In this document: one piece after another, positions 22,935-36,700 of the stretch
How the letters are laid out: each line of letters opens with the position of its first letter
How positions within the stretch are numbered: position 1 is the stretch's first letter
Assembly: GCA_037576215.1 (NCBI GenBank)
Contig: JBANDB010000011.1
Location: 3,038,001 to 3,102,000, forward strand
Source: Armillaria gallica
Taxonomy: Eukaryota > Basidiomycota > Agaricomycetes > Agaricales > Physalacriaceae
Length of the DNA stretch: 64,000 nt
Reading direction: 5' to 3'
The notes under the pieces: generated by a model
The model's database searches: none
Told to the model about the DNA's origin: nothing
Seen by the model: only the letters and a program-made list of their open reading frames with translations
Position numbers and translations under genes: made by a program

Positions 22935-23922
22935 TAATTATAGATTATTATAAAAGGCCTAGAATTTAATTTTACCCCTTCCCAATAAGGAATGAGCTAG
23001 ATTTTTGAGAAATATTGATCTAGTATTTTAAATCTGGCTCTAGCCTCTAAAAATAGTAAAAATGCACAATTGATGCTAATAATAGACCCTCTCCTTATCA
23101 TCCCACCCTAAAAATAGTCTCACCTAAACCCCCTACCTATATTGCAACCTAATATAAAATATCACTAGTATCACTGATAATGTAATATTGCTCTATAACA
23201 ATAGGCTTATTATTATAAGCTCCCTATGTAATAGAAATCACTATTATAATAGCAATTCTTGCAAAAGGGCTAGGGCATTGGGTGACAGTCTTCGTCATCC
23301 TTTTCGTCACTGTGATCTCGCAGTCCTCTGAAAAAAGTAGGTCAGAGCTGTTGTAACTAAGCATGTTTCAAACAAACCTAGCAAAGGTTCGTTGTCACCA
23401 GAAGAGGTGGTTGTTGTCGAGGATCCCTTGGAGTAACCTACTCGTTAATGGGTAAGTACTACTTACTGGGAACTAGAGAGTTAAAGGACTCACGGGTATA
23501 TGCTGTCTTGGGAGTACGAGAGCTTAGCGATGTTCACTGCATGGAATCAGTGAGCAATGACACTGATGAGGGGGATTTGGAGCTCATGGCAACGCATCTG
23601 AGCAAAAAACAGCCCAGCTTATAACCTCAGAGAAGGGGTCCCATTGTAAATAAGATGGGCATATGCTGGGCTTGAGAAGAGCCATTTGAAAATGGAGATA
23701 AAATCTTGAGAACTTTAGCACCCTCTGCAAAAGAGCATAAGCAATTTGACTTAAATTTCAGGGTAAAGTTTACCAAGAGGTGGTTTTGGAAAAAGGGTTT
23801 GAGATTTCTTCCTTTCGGCCTTCTTTTTTACGATATGCTGAGCGGCTGATTTTCTCAGTAAATCCAAGGTACAAGTTCTCACATTGATGAAGCTAAGATA
23901 GTTACTAACATGCTCTAATAGC
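22935..23922. other. AT-rich intergenic, no gene seen
   Basis: 22935-23290 is strongly AT-rich, with short runs such as TTATTATAAGC. 23290-23920 is more balanced and may hold the 5' region of the gene starting at 23923. No domain was recognised. Confidence 0.45.
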
Positions 23923-26196
23923 ATGGTGAACCCAGGAGCATTCCATGGAAAGAAAAAGCTCTTCTTGATGGGGGAAAGGGAGGATTATGCTGTGGCCATC
24001 AAGGAAGATCATGCAGCAGAGCAGCTCACCAACATTACGCATCAGTATTTCAAGTGCTTCCCCATTTCCATGCCAGATAATGTCGAACCTACTGATGAAG
24101 AGCTTTCAAAAATTGACGATGTTGTGCCAGACCCAGAGCCCACAGTCTTAGATGAGAGTTCTCTGGATCCCAGTGAATACCAAAAGCAGCTACAAGTAGC
24201 GAAAGCTGAGGGTGAGGAGTTGTTGTACAGAATTAAGGTGAGTTCCTGTTAAGGCATGTTCGATGCACTAGACGCCGGTCATGTTGATTGTGGAATCAGA
24301 AGCTGGTGACCATGGTTTCAGCAAATTAAGCATTGGCTCCAGTATCAATACTCCAAGATGCACAACTTGTCCACCAAGGAAACTGGAAAGAACAATCCTT
24401 ATAGGACCATGCTCCATAAACTGGCTGGACTCTCTGTTTCAAAGCCACACAAGGCGCAGGCTTTCTCTCTCTGGGCAAAGGCAAATTTGGCAACAGTTCA
24501 GAAAGCATGGGATGGGCAGTTGAAGAAGAATGCAGTACCTGCAAGCGAACGAGCAGCAAAGCTGAACGTGCTCAAGAGAAAGCTTTTCAAATTGGAATTG
24601 AAGGAAATTCAGAATGAATGGTCAGTGACTGCAGATGAGGAGCATGAAGAAGCAATGAAGGAATATGGCAAGAAAATGGAGTCGCTGGTCTCCAAGGATC
24701 CAGCAGAGATACAAAGGTATGCATGGCTGCAATTTTACGACATGTTTCTAACACTGTAGTATTTAGATGCCTTGAGAACCTTTCGAGTGTGGTACAGCCA
24801 TTCATTGAGATGATTATGGAGGCTACAGGGTGTCCAGTGACATGTATTGTTGGAGGCCCTCAGCCGGCAGACAGAGGTTGTCTGCATGTCTTCTCGTGAG
24901 TTGCCATTACTTCCTTGTATTCCAGCATTCACCATATTTCAAACTATAGCTTTCATGCTGGCAGGACTTTGGGAGTGGTCAAGCAGAACTTTGTACAAGC
25001 AGAGCATGTTAACTACCAGACGTATCTGGTCCCAATGTTTGGAAACTTCTTCAAGAGGTGTTTTAGTGCATCTTACCAGCTACATTGGATTTTATACTAA
25101 GTTGCTAACTGGTTTCTTAGCTGTGGATATGTGCAGAGCACAAGCTCTTGCACTGGATACGCCTACTATGGAGAGTATAGGGTTTGCCACAGATGAGCAG
25201 GGTATCACTCACGATCATGTGGATGGACCAATGTTCAACAATGATGGCAAGCAAGACAATGGGTCAGTACCATCTGCTAAATTGCCGACTGCGCCTCCGG
25301 CACCAGTCATGAAGACATTGGTGTCCAATGGACCAGTACCCCCTTCTAACTCACCAGCTGAACACCCTCCAGTAGCCATACTGACTTTGACATGCAATCA
25401 GCCAGCACTAGCTCCGAAATCACCCACTATGACATCTGGGGTTCGCATTGCGATGTCGTCTTTGCCCTCATCTTGAGCCCTGTCTGTTGCATCACCCTCT
25501 CACCTATCTCATGCATCTAGCCCAGTGCAGGGGCCTCTGTCTCATGCCCCATCTATCAGACCATCTCCTCTACCATCTCATGCACCTAGCCCAACACAAA
25601 TATCTCTGTCTTGTATGCCCTCTGTAGTGCCATCTCCTGTCCAATCTTGAGTGCCTACACCCATTCGGCCAGCAAATCCATCAATGGCATCAGATGGAGA
25701 TTCTGACCAGAATGCAATGGAGGCTGGTCAGAATGAAATCATTAGAAACAATGACCTGCTGAAAGTTCAAGAATTGAAGCCGTCTGTTCTCGGAAAGTCA
25801 GGGCTGTTGAAGAATACCTCGGGGAAAAAGTGAATGAGAGAGGACAATGATGTAGAACCACATCCTTTGAAGAAAGGTAAACTACTATCATGGTGGAGTC
25901 GCTGTTGCTGATGTACTGTAGGCAAGAAGAAAAACAGATGTGAGACGCTGCCAGTGGGGGCAGTTTCAAAGTCAAATAAGGTCCCATCTTCGCCACCCAG
26001 TATGGACAAGGACAAGATGATGCACAGCATAACATAATTTTTGCCACATGTTGCACCCCAGTGGGCTGTCAATGGCCTGGCGACATTGACATGCGAGCCG
26101 ACCCCCCCAGTGTTTTCCTGCCTCATCAACATATGGATATGATATGAGAAGAAGGAGAACTTTAGAGAGTTGGCAATGTTTGGTGCCTATCAACAC
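23923..26196 (+). pseudogene. HMG-box-like family gene, truncated by element A LTR
   Basis: Function unknown; I recognise the family from the second copy at 61512-64000 (minus strand). Order: N-terminal acidic segment (23923-24236), HMG-box-like helix region (QYQYSKMHNLS.., KAQAFSLWAKANLATVQKAW, near 24340-24500), a conserved core (VVQPFIEMIMEATG, IVGGPQPADRGCLHV; then FHAGRTLGVVKQNF, VPMFGNFFKRCF and LDTPTMESIGFATDE), a Pro/Ser-rich tail, and the start of the C-terminal domain (VAPQWAVNGLATL). Introns appear at about 24237, 24718-24761, 24897-24926 and 25083-25122. Stops are mostly TGA (25474, 25648, 25831), plus a TAA. The frame stops at GAYQH exactly where the LTR begins; the other copy continues for about 150 residues more. 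Confidence 0.75.
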
Positions 26197-27870
26197 TGAT
26201 GAGCCTCCCAGGCTCTGTACGCTCAGAATTTGCGGATTTTGCCTGCTAATTAATGCTATTGTCCCTTCAATGGCCTTTCAGCAAACCAATGAATGCATGC
26301 ACATTGATACCACTTTCATTCTATGGCAACCACTCCTTACGCGATTTGTTATCCATCCCATCTTGCCACGCATCATAATTGCCATACTTCATCACAGCAA
26401 GGCACCTTCAATCTACAATCATCCCAATACGGAATTGATGCATCACTCAGAAGCACCTATTTGATGCACTCATTGATCACTTAATGAAAATGATGTGATA
26501 GATGCGAGTACCCTCCCAGCTATGGCAACTACAGACCGTGTTTACTAAGGCTGTTACTTCGCCAAGGCCTCAAGAAAACATTACCCCTTGCATACTCCTC
26601 AGCACGATGACTGTCGCTCAAGTAATCCACAGCTAAACAGCACCTAACAATCTGCTCATCGCTCAGCAAAACCATACAGTTCTCATCCATATGAGGCAAC
26701 ATCGACGAGTTGCTGTTACTTTAGAAGACCAAGGACCATATGTTACTTACGATTTTTACAAAGCCAAGGCTTTATGGCCTTACTAAGTCTCACATATCTA
26801 CTCTATTTATAAATTTGTACTTGTAGTATAAAAGCTAGCTAGAAAACATAGTTACGAGGAGTTCATTTCCAGTTGACCCCAGACTACGTCAATTATCATC
26901 ACGCTCTAGTCTATCACCAGTAAACAACATTTATTCACTGTTCTATGGCAATATACCATTTGCACCAGCATATTCTTGATTGCACGTCGACTCTTGAGCT
27001 CACCAGAGTTATTCCACGGTTTTTAACTGTGAAGAGTCCTTCGTTACATGCTCTTTGCTCTTAACACTATTGGTGCATGCTCATACTGTGCCAATATGTG
27101 ATTGCTGTGCCATACCTCATCCCCGTTATCTTTTATAGGCCATCATCGTTTCACTTTCACACCATTGGAGTTTTTACCGTTTCACTTTCGCCATTGTTAT
27201 CATCACCCACATGGGTAGTCTCAGAGCAGACTTAGGATCAGTTCAGCAAGTTTTCGTATAGTATCAGTCCCTCAAGTGGACTTGAAGGTTAGTTTGACAT
27301 AGGATAGGATCGTTTCAGTACCAGACCAGTTTCGACATCGACTCAGCACCCTCGCATCGTATAGGACCAGTAGCATCACCAGTTTTCGTAGTCCCATGTT
27401 TTCTCTCACCAGTCCACCCTCAGCACCTTGTTCCACATTTATTTCGCCACTCACAGTCCCCACGCCGTTTTCTCATCGCCTCGCTCACCCATAGACTATT
27501 GCTGACCATTTAGTTTACCTTCTATCATTCTCCCCGCTCAGATTACCATCCAGTGACATTTTCTAGTCTTGCTGCATGTTTTCTCATATGGATTCATGGT
27601 ATTCACGTCATACTCATTTTCGTTCCCTCTCACTTCGAGAGATCCCTACCGGCTTAAAGCCAAAGCATCTAGTACTCGACTACCAAGCAGTACTACTTCG
27701 CAGACTTAAAGTTGCAGTGTATTCTTGCATATAGAGGAATTGTTCTACTGCACGGAGATGCCCCGAACCACTTGCACACATGATCACCTTGATTGCTGTG
27801 CCACTACGTTAATTAACCAAGCTCATTCTGAGTTGGTGTTGCCGTTGCCATGGAAGTCTTAGGCCCATCA
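26197..27870 (+). repeat. 5' LTR of element A
   Basis: 1,674 bp, beginning TGATGAGCCTCCC and ending AGGCCCATCA, so ends form a 10-bp inverted repeat TGATGRGCCT. The first 20 bases fold as GAGCCT..AGGCTC. It is directly followed by a primer-binding site. The base pairs before it (ACAC) are not repeated after 27870, unlike the solo copies, which supports a 5' LTR rather than a solo. Confidence 0.85.
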
Positions 27871-27874
27871 TTTC

Positions 27875-27894
27875 TGGAGCCCACCATGAGGGGG
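27875..27894 (+). promoter_or_regulatory. Primer-binding site of element A
   Basis: TGGAGCCCACCATGAGGGGG begins 4 bases after the LTR. TGG matches a tRNA 3' CCA end. The same TGGAGCCCAC occurs just after the 5' LTR of element B, so both elements probably use the same tRNA primer. I cannot name the tRNA. Confidence 0.7.
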
Positions 27895-28064
27895 ATCAGT
27901 TCACATCCCAGATCAATTCTTTGATCACATTTATATATGCCTATCACCTTTCAATTTGCCTTTCATAGCGAGCTTATACTTGCTGCAAACCCAAATTCTA
28001 CACCATTTCATGAAAATTTGAATGTAAAACACCTTATGTCCCCGTTCAGGGCAGAGGCCTCTGA

Positions 28065-31000
28065 AATACCTCTGCACGTCTTCAGTTACAAGAATCTACA
28101 GCCCATTTAGCATTGTCTGAAGCATCATCGTCGATGCTCGCAACAGAAACCCCGTTACCAGACTCCTCTTATAGTCCCATTCCCAGGTCTTTCGTTGAAT
28201 CTCCCACATCCCTGTTTCCTGAAGAACTAGACATCTCTGAAAGAGAGAATTTATCATTTTCTGGACCAGAAGACGATGAAGAAACCGAAGTTACTGCAGA
28301 ACTCTTTGGTTCAAACTATGGAACAGCCCCTGGCACCCCTTATTCCAGACAAGCTTTCGGAGGCTACCACATAGAATACACCTCATTCACTGATTATTGA
28401 CAAAAAGAATCCATCGAATCTAGCGACGAATTAGTACCAGATTCAGCTACCACCATAAACTTTGATATCAAGGACGAGTCCTTCAAACAAAGTCTCACTT
28501 TTGATCCACTGGCAGAGGCTTCCACCTCTTATTTTCCCATATTCCCTATTTTACCACCAGTCAATCTGAATCAACAACCAGCCCTGTAGTGCAATCCGGT
28601 GCACAACCACCTGTACAGCCCCCAGTACAACCTCCAGTTCAACAGCCAGCAGCCATGGCTGCAGCGTCTATACCTTTCCAAAAGGAAAAGAGTGCTCCGA
28701 ATATTGTTGACAAAATTAGTCCTGGACATGAATTGATGTGTTATATCAGTGATATCAAAGGCCTTTTCACCCATCATAGCATAAACACAGAAGCCAATAA
28801 AAAGAAGTGGTTTATCTACTATTCTGGTCTCGTTATTTCCGAATTTTGGGAGAGCTTGCCCGAGTATAGCGACGCCAGCAAAACCTACGAAAATTTCAAG
28901 GATGCCATAGTTGCTCAGTATCCTGATGCTAGTACCACTCGTTGATGAGCCTCCAGGCTCTGTACGCTCATAAATTCGTGGATCTATAATGATCTAGTGA
29001 CATTCTGCCCCTTCCAAACTTCCATATCAAAGCACAGCCATGATTGTCGGGCACTTTGATCCTGGATCCTATTATGCAACTCTAATGACAAGTTAGCAAA
29101 CTATAATAATTCGCTACAGTCAGCAGCAGTTAAAGCCTTACCAAGGCTGTTTACTTTGTGCAGTTCATGGCTTAGTAAATGCACAGAAAGTTCGCGTTGC
29201 AGCAGCATTGCACAGTAACTGAAGCTACATGCACAGTTATGCACAGCCATGCACAGTTGCGTAGTTCTTAAAGTTGCACAGCTGCTGACAGATCTCAACT
29301 CAGCATTAGTAAGGAAAGGACAAGAATACTCTATTGCGCAGTAAATAGTTTGCTTGTGTTGCGAATCAACAGGGCAAGGACAAATGTAGCTTACATACAA
29401 GTAATTCTCAAAGTAGTATAAAAGTAGCTAACTAAAAGTACAAGGAGGAGAAGGAGACGAACCTTGAGGGAAGTACTTGCCCACAAGTACATTACCTTAC
29501 ACACCTCCTAGATCCGATACACACACCCAAAGTTATTGCTTCTCTACTGTTCATTAGAGAAATAACACTTAGCGAACTTTTCCTTCGCTAATACAGTTAG
29601 CTATAACTTTGCGTGCTTACCTCTTCTCCAAAAACTTCGCTAGGAAACCTTTACTGGTTACCCTTGCGAAGCATCCTCGACGTTTTAAGTTCGCTTGCAT
29701 ACCTGTGCGCTTTAAAGAGCAATCCGCAGCTAGGATTGAAGCCCTTTAGCCACTAACAACCCAGTACTACCGTTTCCGAACTTAGGAAACAACACCACTT
29801 GACTCTTATAGAGTTAGACACCTTGAGGGCTTAGCTACCTTTCTCATAGAGGGAAAGTTTGCTACCATTGCCCTTTTAACTCGACTCAAGATTAGTACTG
29901 ACTTGCTTGATATTAGGATTGTTTAGAGCTATATCTTGCTTGCACGTACTTTATCTTGGACAAAACCTCGCTCACACGTGGAGCACCAGTACCAGTTAAC
30001 TCACATAGAGTTCCCCAACTGAATCCGCAGCTAGGATTTCGACACCCACATAGTTCGCACCGCATCTAGGTCGCCCCTGCTCAGCATACACCCACGTTTA
30101 TGCACCTTTTCCCTTCCAGGAAAGTTCACGTACATACCTTGAGCCTCTGAACAGCCTTCAGAGAATCATAACAAAGCATAGCAACACGTCGCTACACCAC
30201 CAGGAAGCTACAGTCATCGCACGGAGGTGCAAGACTAGACTTGCTAGAACCTGCCTTCAGATTCTGTGCTTGGTTACACTCGCCGTTACAGGTCTTGTGT
30301 TTTCTGCCCGCAGGAGTCTATAGGTTCATCATCGTAAATATGAGAGACATGACCTCGAGCATGTTATTGGAAAATCCGTGCGAGAAGTTGATAATCTCGC
30401 AGACCTAGGAGCGTTTTATCAAGAATTCTACCCCAAAGTAAAGCACTTGGTCATGAATAATCGTTTGTCAAACCACAAGACCGGCAATATGTTCAGCAAA
30501 GGCTTTCCTAACCATGTTTGGGACGCTATTGCCTGATGACTCCAGATCAAATTACCAGACCATCATCCAGCAGACCCTTACGACCTCAGCGATATTTATG
30601 CAGCCGCTCAGTTTGTTCTACAAGGCACAAATAAAGGAGAAAGCACTCTTAGTAGTATGCCTACTCAGAGTTTTCATGATGCAGGTCCAGCTAGACCCTC
30701 CGAGATACCGTATCCCAGTCCAGTCTCACAACCTCAGCCAATCGTTTGCATCAAAGAGGAACCTGTGGAACCCCAAGTCAAGATGGAGCATATTAATCAG
30801 CTCATTAAACTTGGTGAGATGTTATTGCAGTTAAACTTGAATGATTGATTCCAGAAAGCTCAGCAATGATTGTTTTCGTCTGGTCCACTGCAGCAGAGCA
30901 GTTATGCGAATATGGCAACTGGCCAAAATTGCAGTTTCTGCAGTGAAATTGGTCATTTTATTCGAGAATGTCTCAAAGTTGAGGAGATGATTAAAGAAGG

Positions 31001-32059
31001 GAAATGCAGGCGCAATATAGATGGGAAGATCATCCTGTCTACTGGTGCTTGGGTTCTTAGAGGTCTCCAAGGCACTTGGCTTAAAGATCGCATCAAAGAA
31101 TGGCACCATCAGAACCCAGGCCAGATTGGCATCGTCAATCAACTGATGAACACCATTGTAGAGCCAGTCCCACATCTTAGTTGGCAACATTCTTCGCCAA
31201 TTAACACAGATGCTCAGACACTTAGCATGCCCGTTTCCAGGATTGATGCACGTCAACGCCTCAAGGTGCTCATTGCCAAATCCGAAGCTATTGGAAAAGA
31301 GATCCAGGGCATCAAACAGTTCATGCATGTTGCTGAAGAAGACTCTTCTAGTCTGAATACCGCAGACACTACAGATACTATGATTTGCCAAGTCATAGTT
31401 GAAGTACCATGCCTCAAACACGGACCACCCAAGAAGGCAGCTCCTGCAGCAAAAGCGGAGGCCACTGTTCCACAGGAACCTACTAAGGCAGTGGGTCGAC
31501 AAACTCATACTAGTCGGAAGGCCGCTGAAGAAGCAGTGCTTAATGACAAGGAAGAAGCTGCCATACCCAAGATTCACGATCACTTTGATCAAGATCTTAC
31601 CCCAGATTATGATGGCATGCCCGACTTAGTTGAATATTCAGATGACAAGGACGATATTGCCATACCTACTCAGACCAAGCAAGACGACAAAATTGCCACA
31701 GCTATTATCAAGTCTTATTCTCCACGTCAATTCGAGAAAGCTAAGACAGTAGTTCACGGCAATGATCAGGATATTCGTTCCAAGTTTCCATCTTACGTGC
31801 CACCTGCTACTCCGTGACAAGATTCATCCAAGACTGTCATGGCAGTACCCGAGCATGCGCCAGTCAAGGAGCATTTAGCTCAGCTCATCCCCGAAGATAT
31901 TCATCCATTTGCCACAGCAAAGCCAGCCAATTATGCACTGCCAGCAGTTTGTAATGTGGGTACAAAGCCAGATGTCTGCAAGTGTCCCAAAGACAATGAA
32001 CCTGCTTATAGGACACGGGCGCTGATAGAAGGTTCACATGTTGCACGAGAAGTCTACGA
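28065..32059 (+). pseudogene. Element A gag, interrupted and decayed
   Basis: The gag polyprotein forms the particle and packages RNA. Seen in order: Ser/Pro/acid-rich N-terminus (28113-28400); Pro/Gln repeats (QPPVQPPVQPPVQQP near 28604); capsid-like segment (KKKWFIYYSGLVISEFWESL near 28798, LGAFYQEFYP near 30410 after the inserted LTR); CCHC knuckle CSFCSEIGHFIRECLKVEEM near 30932; and a long linker to EVY at 32059, continuing at 33749. In-frame stops are TGA at 28398, 30846, 30867 and 31815. There is also a frame change near 28540-28590 and another unclear one between 30335 and 30657. The start lies downstream of a TGA at 28062. Confidence 0.75.
28943..30331 (+). repeat. Solo LTR of a related family (A-prime) inside gag
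   Basis: 1,389 bp from TGATGAGCCTCCAGG to AGGTTCATCA, flanked by TCGT (28939-28942 and 30332-30335). The first 28 bases equal those of the element A LTR; the rest is different sequence. Gag reads straight across once it is removed (STTR then KYERHDLE). Confidence 0.85.
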
Positions 32060-33748
32060 TGATGGGCCTTAGACTTCCATGGCAACGGCAACACCAACTC
32101 GGAATGAGCTTGGTTAATTAACGTAGTAGCACAGCAATCAAGGCGATCGTGTGTGCGAGTGGTTCGGGGCACCTCCATGCAGTAGAACAATTCCTCTATA
32201 TGCAAGAATACACTGCAACTTTAAGTCTGCGAAGTAGTACTGCTTGGTAGTCGAGTACTAAATGCTATGGCTTTAAGCCGGTAGGGATCTCTCGAAATGA
32301 GAGGGAATGAAAATGGGTATGATGTGAATACCACGAATCCGTATGAGAAAACGTGCTGTGAGACTAGAAAACGTTGCTCGATGGTAATCAGAGCAGGGTG
32401 AACGATGGAGAATAGACTAAACAGTCGGCAATAGTCTATGGGCGAGCGAGGTGATGAGAAAATGGCGTGGGGATTGCGAGTGTCGAAATAAACGTGGAAC
32501 GAGGTGCTGAGGGCGGGCTGGTGAGAGAAAACGTGGAACTACAAAAACTGGTGGCGATACTGGTCCTATACGATGCGAGGGTGCTGAGTCGATGTCAAAA
32601 CTTGTCTGGTACTGAAACGATCCTATCCTATGTCAAACTAACCTTCAAGTCCACTCGGGGGACTGATACTATATGAAAACTGGCTGAAACTGATCCTAAG
32701 TCTGCTCTGAGACTACCCAAGTGGGCGACGATAACGATGGTGAAGGTGAAACTGTAAAAACTCCAATGGTGCCAAAGTGAAATGATGACGGCCTATAAAA
32801 GATAACGGGGGCGAGGTATAGCATGGCAATCACATATTGGCACAGTATGAGCGTGCACCAATAGTGTTAAGAGCGAAGAGCGCATAGCGAAGGACTCTTC
32901 ACAGTTAAAACCATGAGATAACTCTGGTGAGCTCAAGAGTCGACGTGCGATCAAGAATATGCTGGTGCAAATGGTATATTGCCGTAGAACGGTGAATAAA
33001 CATTGTTTACTGGCGATAGACTAGAGCGTGACGATAATTGACGTAGTCTGGGGTCAACTGGAGATGAACTGCTCATCAACTACGTTTTCTAATTAGTTTT
33101 TATACTATAAGTACGAATTTATAAATAGAGTATATATGCGAGACTTAGTAAGGCCGTAAAGCCTTGGCTTTGTAAAAATCGTAGGTAACATATGGTCCTT
33201 GGTCTTCTAAAGTAACAGCAACTCGTCGACGTTGCCGCATATGGATGCGAACCATATGGTTTTGCTTGAGCTATGCACGGATTGTTAGGTGCTGTTTAGC
33301 TGCGGATTACTGAGCAATAGTCGTCGTGCTGAGGAGTACGCGTGGGGTAACGTTTTCTTGAGGCCTTGGCAAAGTAACAGCCTTAGTAAATGCGGTCTGT
33401 AGTTGCTGTAGCTGCTATTGCCGTAGCTGGGAGGGTACTCGTGCCAATCATGTCATTTTCATTAAGTGATCAATGAGTGTGTCAACTAGGTGCTTCTGAG
33501 TGATGCGTCAATTCCGTATTGGGATGATTGTCGATCGAAGGTGCCTTGCCGTGATGAAGTACAGCAATTATGATGTGTGGCAGGATGGGATGGATAACAA
33601 AGCGTGTAAGGAGTGGTTGCCATAGGATGAAAGTGGTATCAGTGTGTGTGCAATCATTGGTTTGCTGAAAGTCCATTGAAGGGACAGTAGCATTAATTAG
33701 CAGGCAAAATCCGTGAATTCTGAGCGTACAGAGCCTGGAGGCTCATCA
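32060..33748 (-). repeat. Solo LTR of family A, inverted, inside element A
   Basis: 1,689 bp reading TGATGGGCCTTAGAC to GGAGGCTCATCA, that is, the reverse of the 26197 LTR. The flanking duplication is ACGA (32056-32059, 33749-33752). Removal joins EVYE to HALDSTITL and keeps frame. Confidence 0.9.
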
Positions 33749-36700
33749 ACGAGCATGCACTTGACTCCACGATCACATTGTCGCATCAAGAGCTATATTC
33801 CTTATCACCAGCAATCAGAGAAATGATTAAGGAGGATAACATGAAGCACAAAGTGCCAAATACTGTGGAAGAATTCCAGAAGGAGGTAGCTTTACTGTTT
33901 ACTGGACCCAAAACTGTAGAGATCATGGTAAAGGCGCCAGAAGACCACGAAAACAGCAAAACTTCCACTCTTTTATATAGCATGCCGGATAATTTCATGC
34001 AGACTTTCGAGCAGACTAGTAATGCTCAGAAAGAACCGCCAGCAGGATCAACAGTTATCCCAGACCCATATGAAGCTCGCATCAAGAAAGGGGAGAAGAT
34101 CGGACCCTTGAAATGTGCAGCAGATTCTATTTCATTAAGATCCATTGTCCCAGTGGTGGATCATCAGCTCAAAGTTGAGTGCATCATTGATCCCGGATCA
34201 CAAGTGATCTCCATGTTGGAAGCTGTGTGCTTGTGCTTGGGGTTGATCTATGATCCTACAGTTATATTGGAAATGCAGTCAGCCAATGGAACTACGAATT
34301 ATTCCTTGGGTCTAGCATGAAATGTCACATTTTTGTTGGAGATATCACGCTATACTTGCAAGTACATGTCATTCAGCAATCTGCCTACTATATCTTGCTC
34401 GGCAGACCTTTCGACACGTTTATCAGAGTATTGTTCGCAATTATTCGGACGAAAACCAGACCATTACCATTCATGATCCGAATACTAGCAAGACCGCCAC
34501 TATCCTGATGATTCCTCATGGTTGTCCCCGCATCCTTAACCATGTCCCATTTTCTTGGGAAAATTGACTAGAAGAATCCAATGATGATATAGAGGAGATC
34601 GCCCTTGTCATTGAATTAGATGCAAATCAAGAACCTAAAATTATTGCCTACATGGTGTCCACTTTCGAATTTGACTCAGAAAAAGCTTGAACCCAATATT
34701 TATTGGCCTGCTCCCCTAATAAATTCCCTATCCAACCTACTACATTCACACAATCACTATGGTTGACCGAAACCGTGTACAGTTCCACCCCATATGCCGA
34801 ATTCTCTTTACCAACAGATTGCGAACAATTGTTACCGTTATATTCTATTCCTACTCAGATTCCTCAAGATTTCTCAGATTCCAGTTCCATTACCCAGCCC
34901 CGAGATTACATGTATCGTCTATATGGTTCTAATATTATTGGAGATCAATCCTACGAGCCATGGTTCTCTAAGAAAGTTTTGGTTTTTGCAGGCAAGAAGT
35001 ACAAGCCGGTAGCTTTAAAAATGAAGCCCATCCTTGCAACCTTGCCTGATAAATTCCATATCATTCACAATATTTGAGGAGATCCACTAGCTGATATACC
35101 TACATTATCTCCAACACTGCCCCTTTCATTCCCACTGAACGTTATACCCAAGAGTGCAAGGAGTACGTCAACTCCATCCATAATGATGGTTTTCTTTGGC
35201 CAGAAGAAATGAAGCTCATGCATCACTTCATGACGGTTCAGGAGAAAGCATTCGCATGGGAGGATGCAGAAAGAGGCAGTTTTCATAAAGATTTCTTCCC
35301 TCCAATCGATATCCCAGTCGTCGAACACACCCCTTGGGTTCTACCAAATATTCCTATACCTCCAGGCATTTATGCAGAAGTTTGCCATATGATCAAAACA
35401 AAGATTGACGCAGGCATTTATGAACCTTCCAATTCTTCCTACCGCTTGAGATGGTTTACGGTTTTAAAGAAAGATGGCAAAAGTCTTCGCATAGTTCACA
35501 GTCTAGAACTGTTGAATGAAGTTACGATTGCTCATTCTGGATTACCACCGGCAACAGACCCTCTTGCAGAACATTTCACAGGATGTGCATGCAGCGCTAC
35601 TCTAGACTTATTCGTTGGATACGATGAGCGTCTATTGGCAGAGTCGTCTCATGACCTTACCACCTTCCAAACGCCTTATGGAGCACTATGACTTGTTACT
35701 TTACCCATGGGATGGACAAATTCCATACCAATATTCCATGATGACGTTATCTTCATTCTACAACCTGAAATCCCAGAATTCACCATTCCTTACATTGATG
35801 ACATTCCAGTTTGAGGACCAGAAACTCGATACGAAATCATAGGAGGCTATGAAACCATTCCTCTCAATACCAGCATTTGATGTTTTGTTTGGGAACACTT
35901 CCAAAACCTAAATAGAATTGTCCAACAGATGAAATATTGTGGAGGCATGTTTTCAGGCAAGAAAGCCTACCTTTGCTGCGCCGAAATTACCATGCTAGGT
36001 CATAGATGCATGTATGCTGGCTGACTACCTCTCAAAAGTATTGTCTCTTCAATACTCTGATGGGGACCTTGTATTGACGTCTCTGACGCGCATGCCTTTA
36101 TTGGTACCATCGGAGTCCTACAAATATTCATCGATAATTTCACAACCCGAGCTCTACCCATTACCAAGTTATTCAGAAAAGACGTTCCCTTCAAATTTGA
36201 ATCAGCAGAGATTGCTGCACAAGAAGATCTTAAAGATGCAGTCAGAGTCAGCCCGGCATTAAGACCCCTCAGTTACACATCAACCAGAGCTGTTATACTT
36301 GCCGTTGATACAGGCCCTGCCACAGTTGGATATTATCTAGCACAGTGCAACCCTGTCAATCCAAAGATATGCTATTTTGCTAGATTCAGTTCGATCACTC
36401 TTAACGAACGCGAGTGTGGATATTCTCAAGCCAAGAAAGAGATATTTGGACTCTACCATGCTTTAGGAGATTGCAAAATTTATCTTATCAGTCTTCCAAC
36501 ATTTATTGTTGAAGTAGACGCGAGTGCTATCAAGGGAATGCTTAAGAACCCTGATATTGCACCCTCAGCAGCAGTTAACTGATGGATTATTGGCATTCTA
36601 TCTTTTCATTTCGTTCTAGTCCATGTACCAGGCTCCAAGCATGGTCCAGATGGATTATCATGATGCCCACCCCAACTAGGAGATCCTCCTCCACCTGAAG

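Noticed and set aside
26197..27870. A fifth solo LTR at 26197
   Set aside because: No 4-bp duplication links its two sides, and a primer-binding site and gag follow directly, so it is the 5' LTR of element A.
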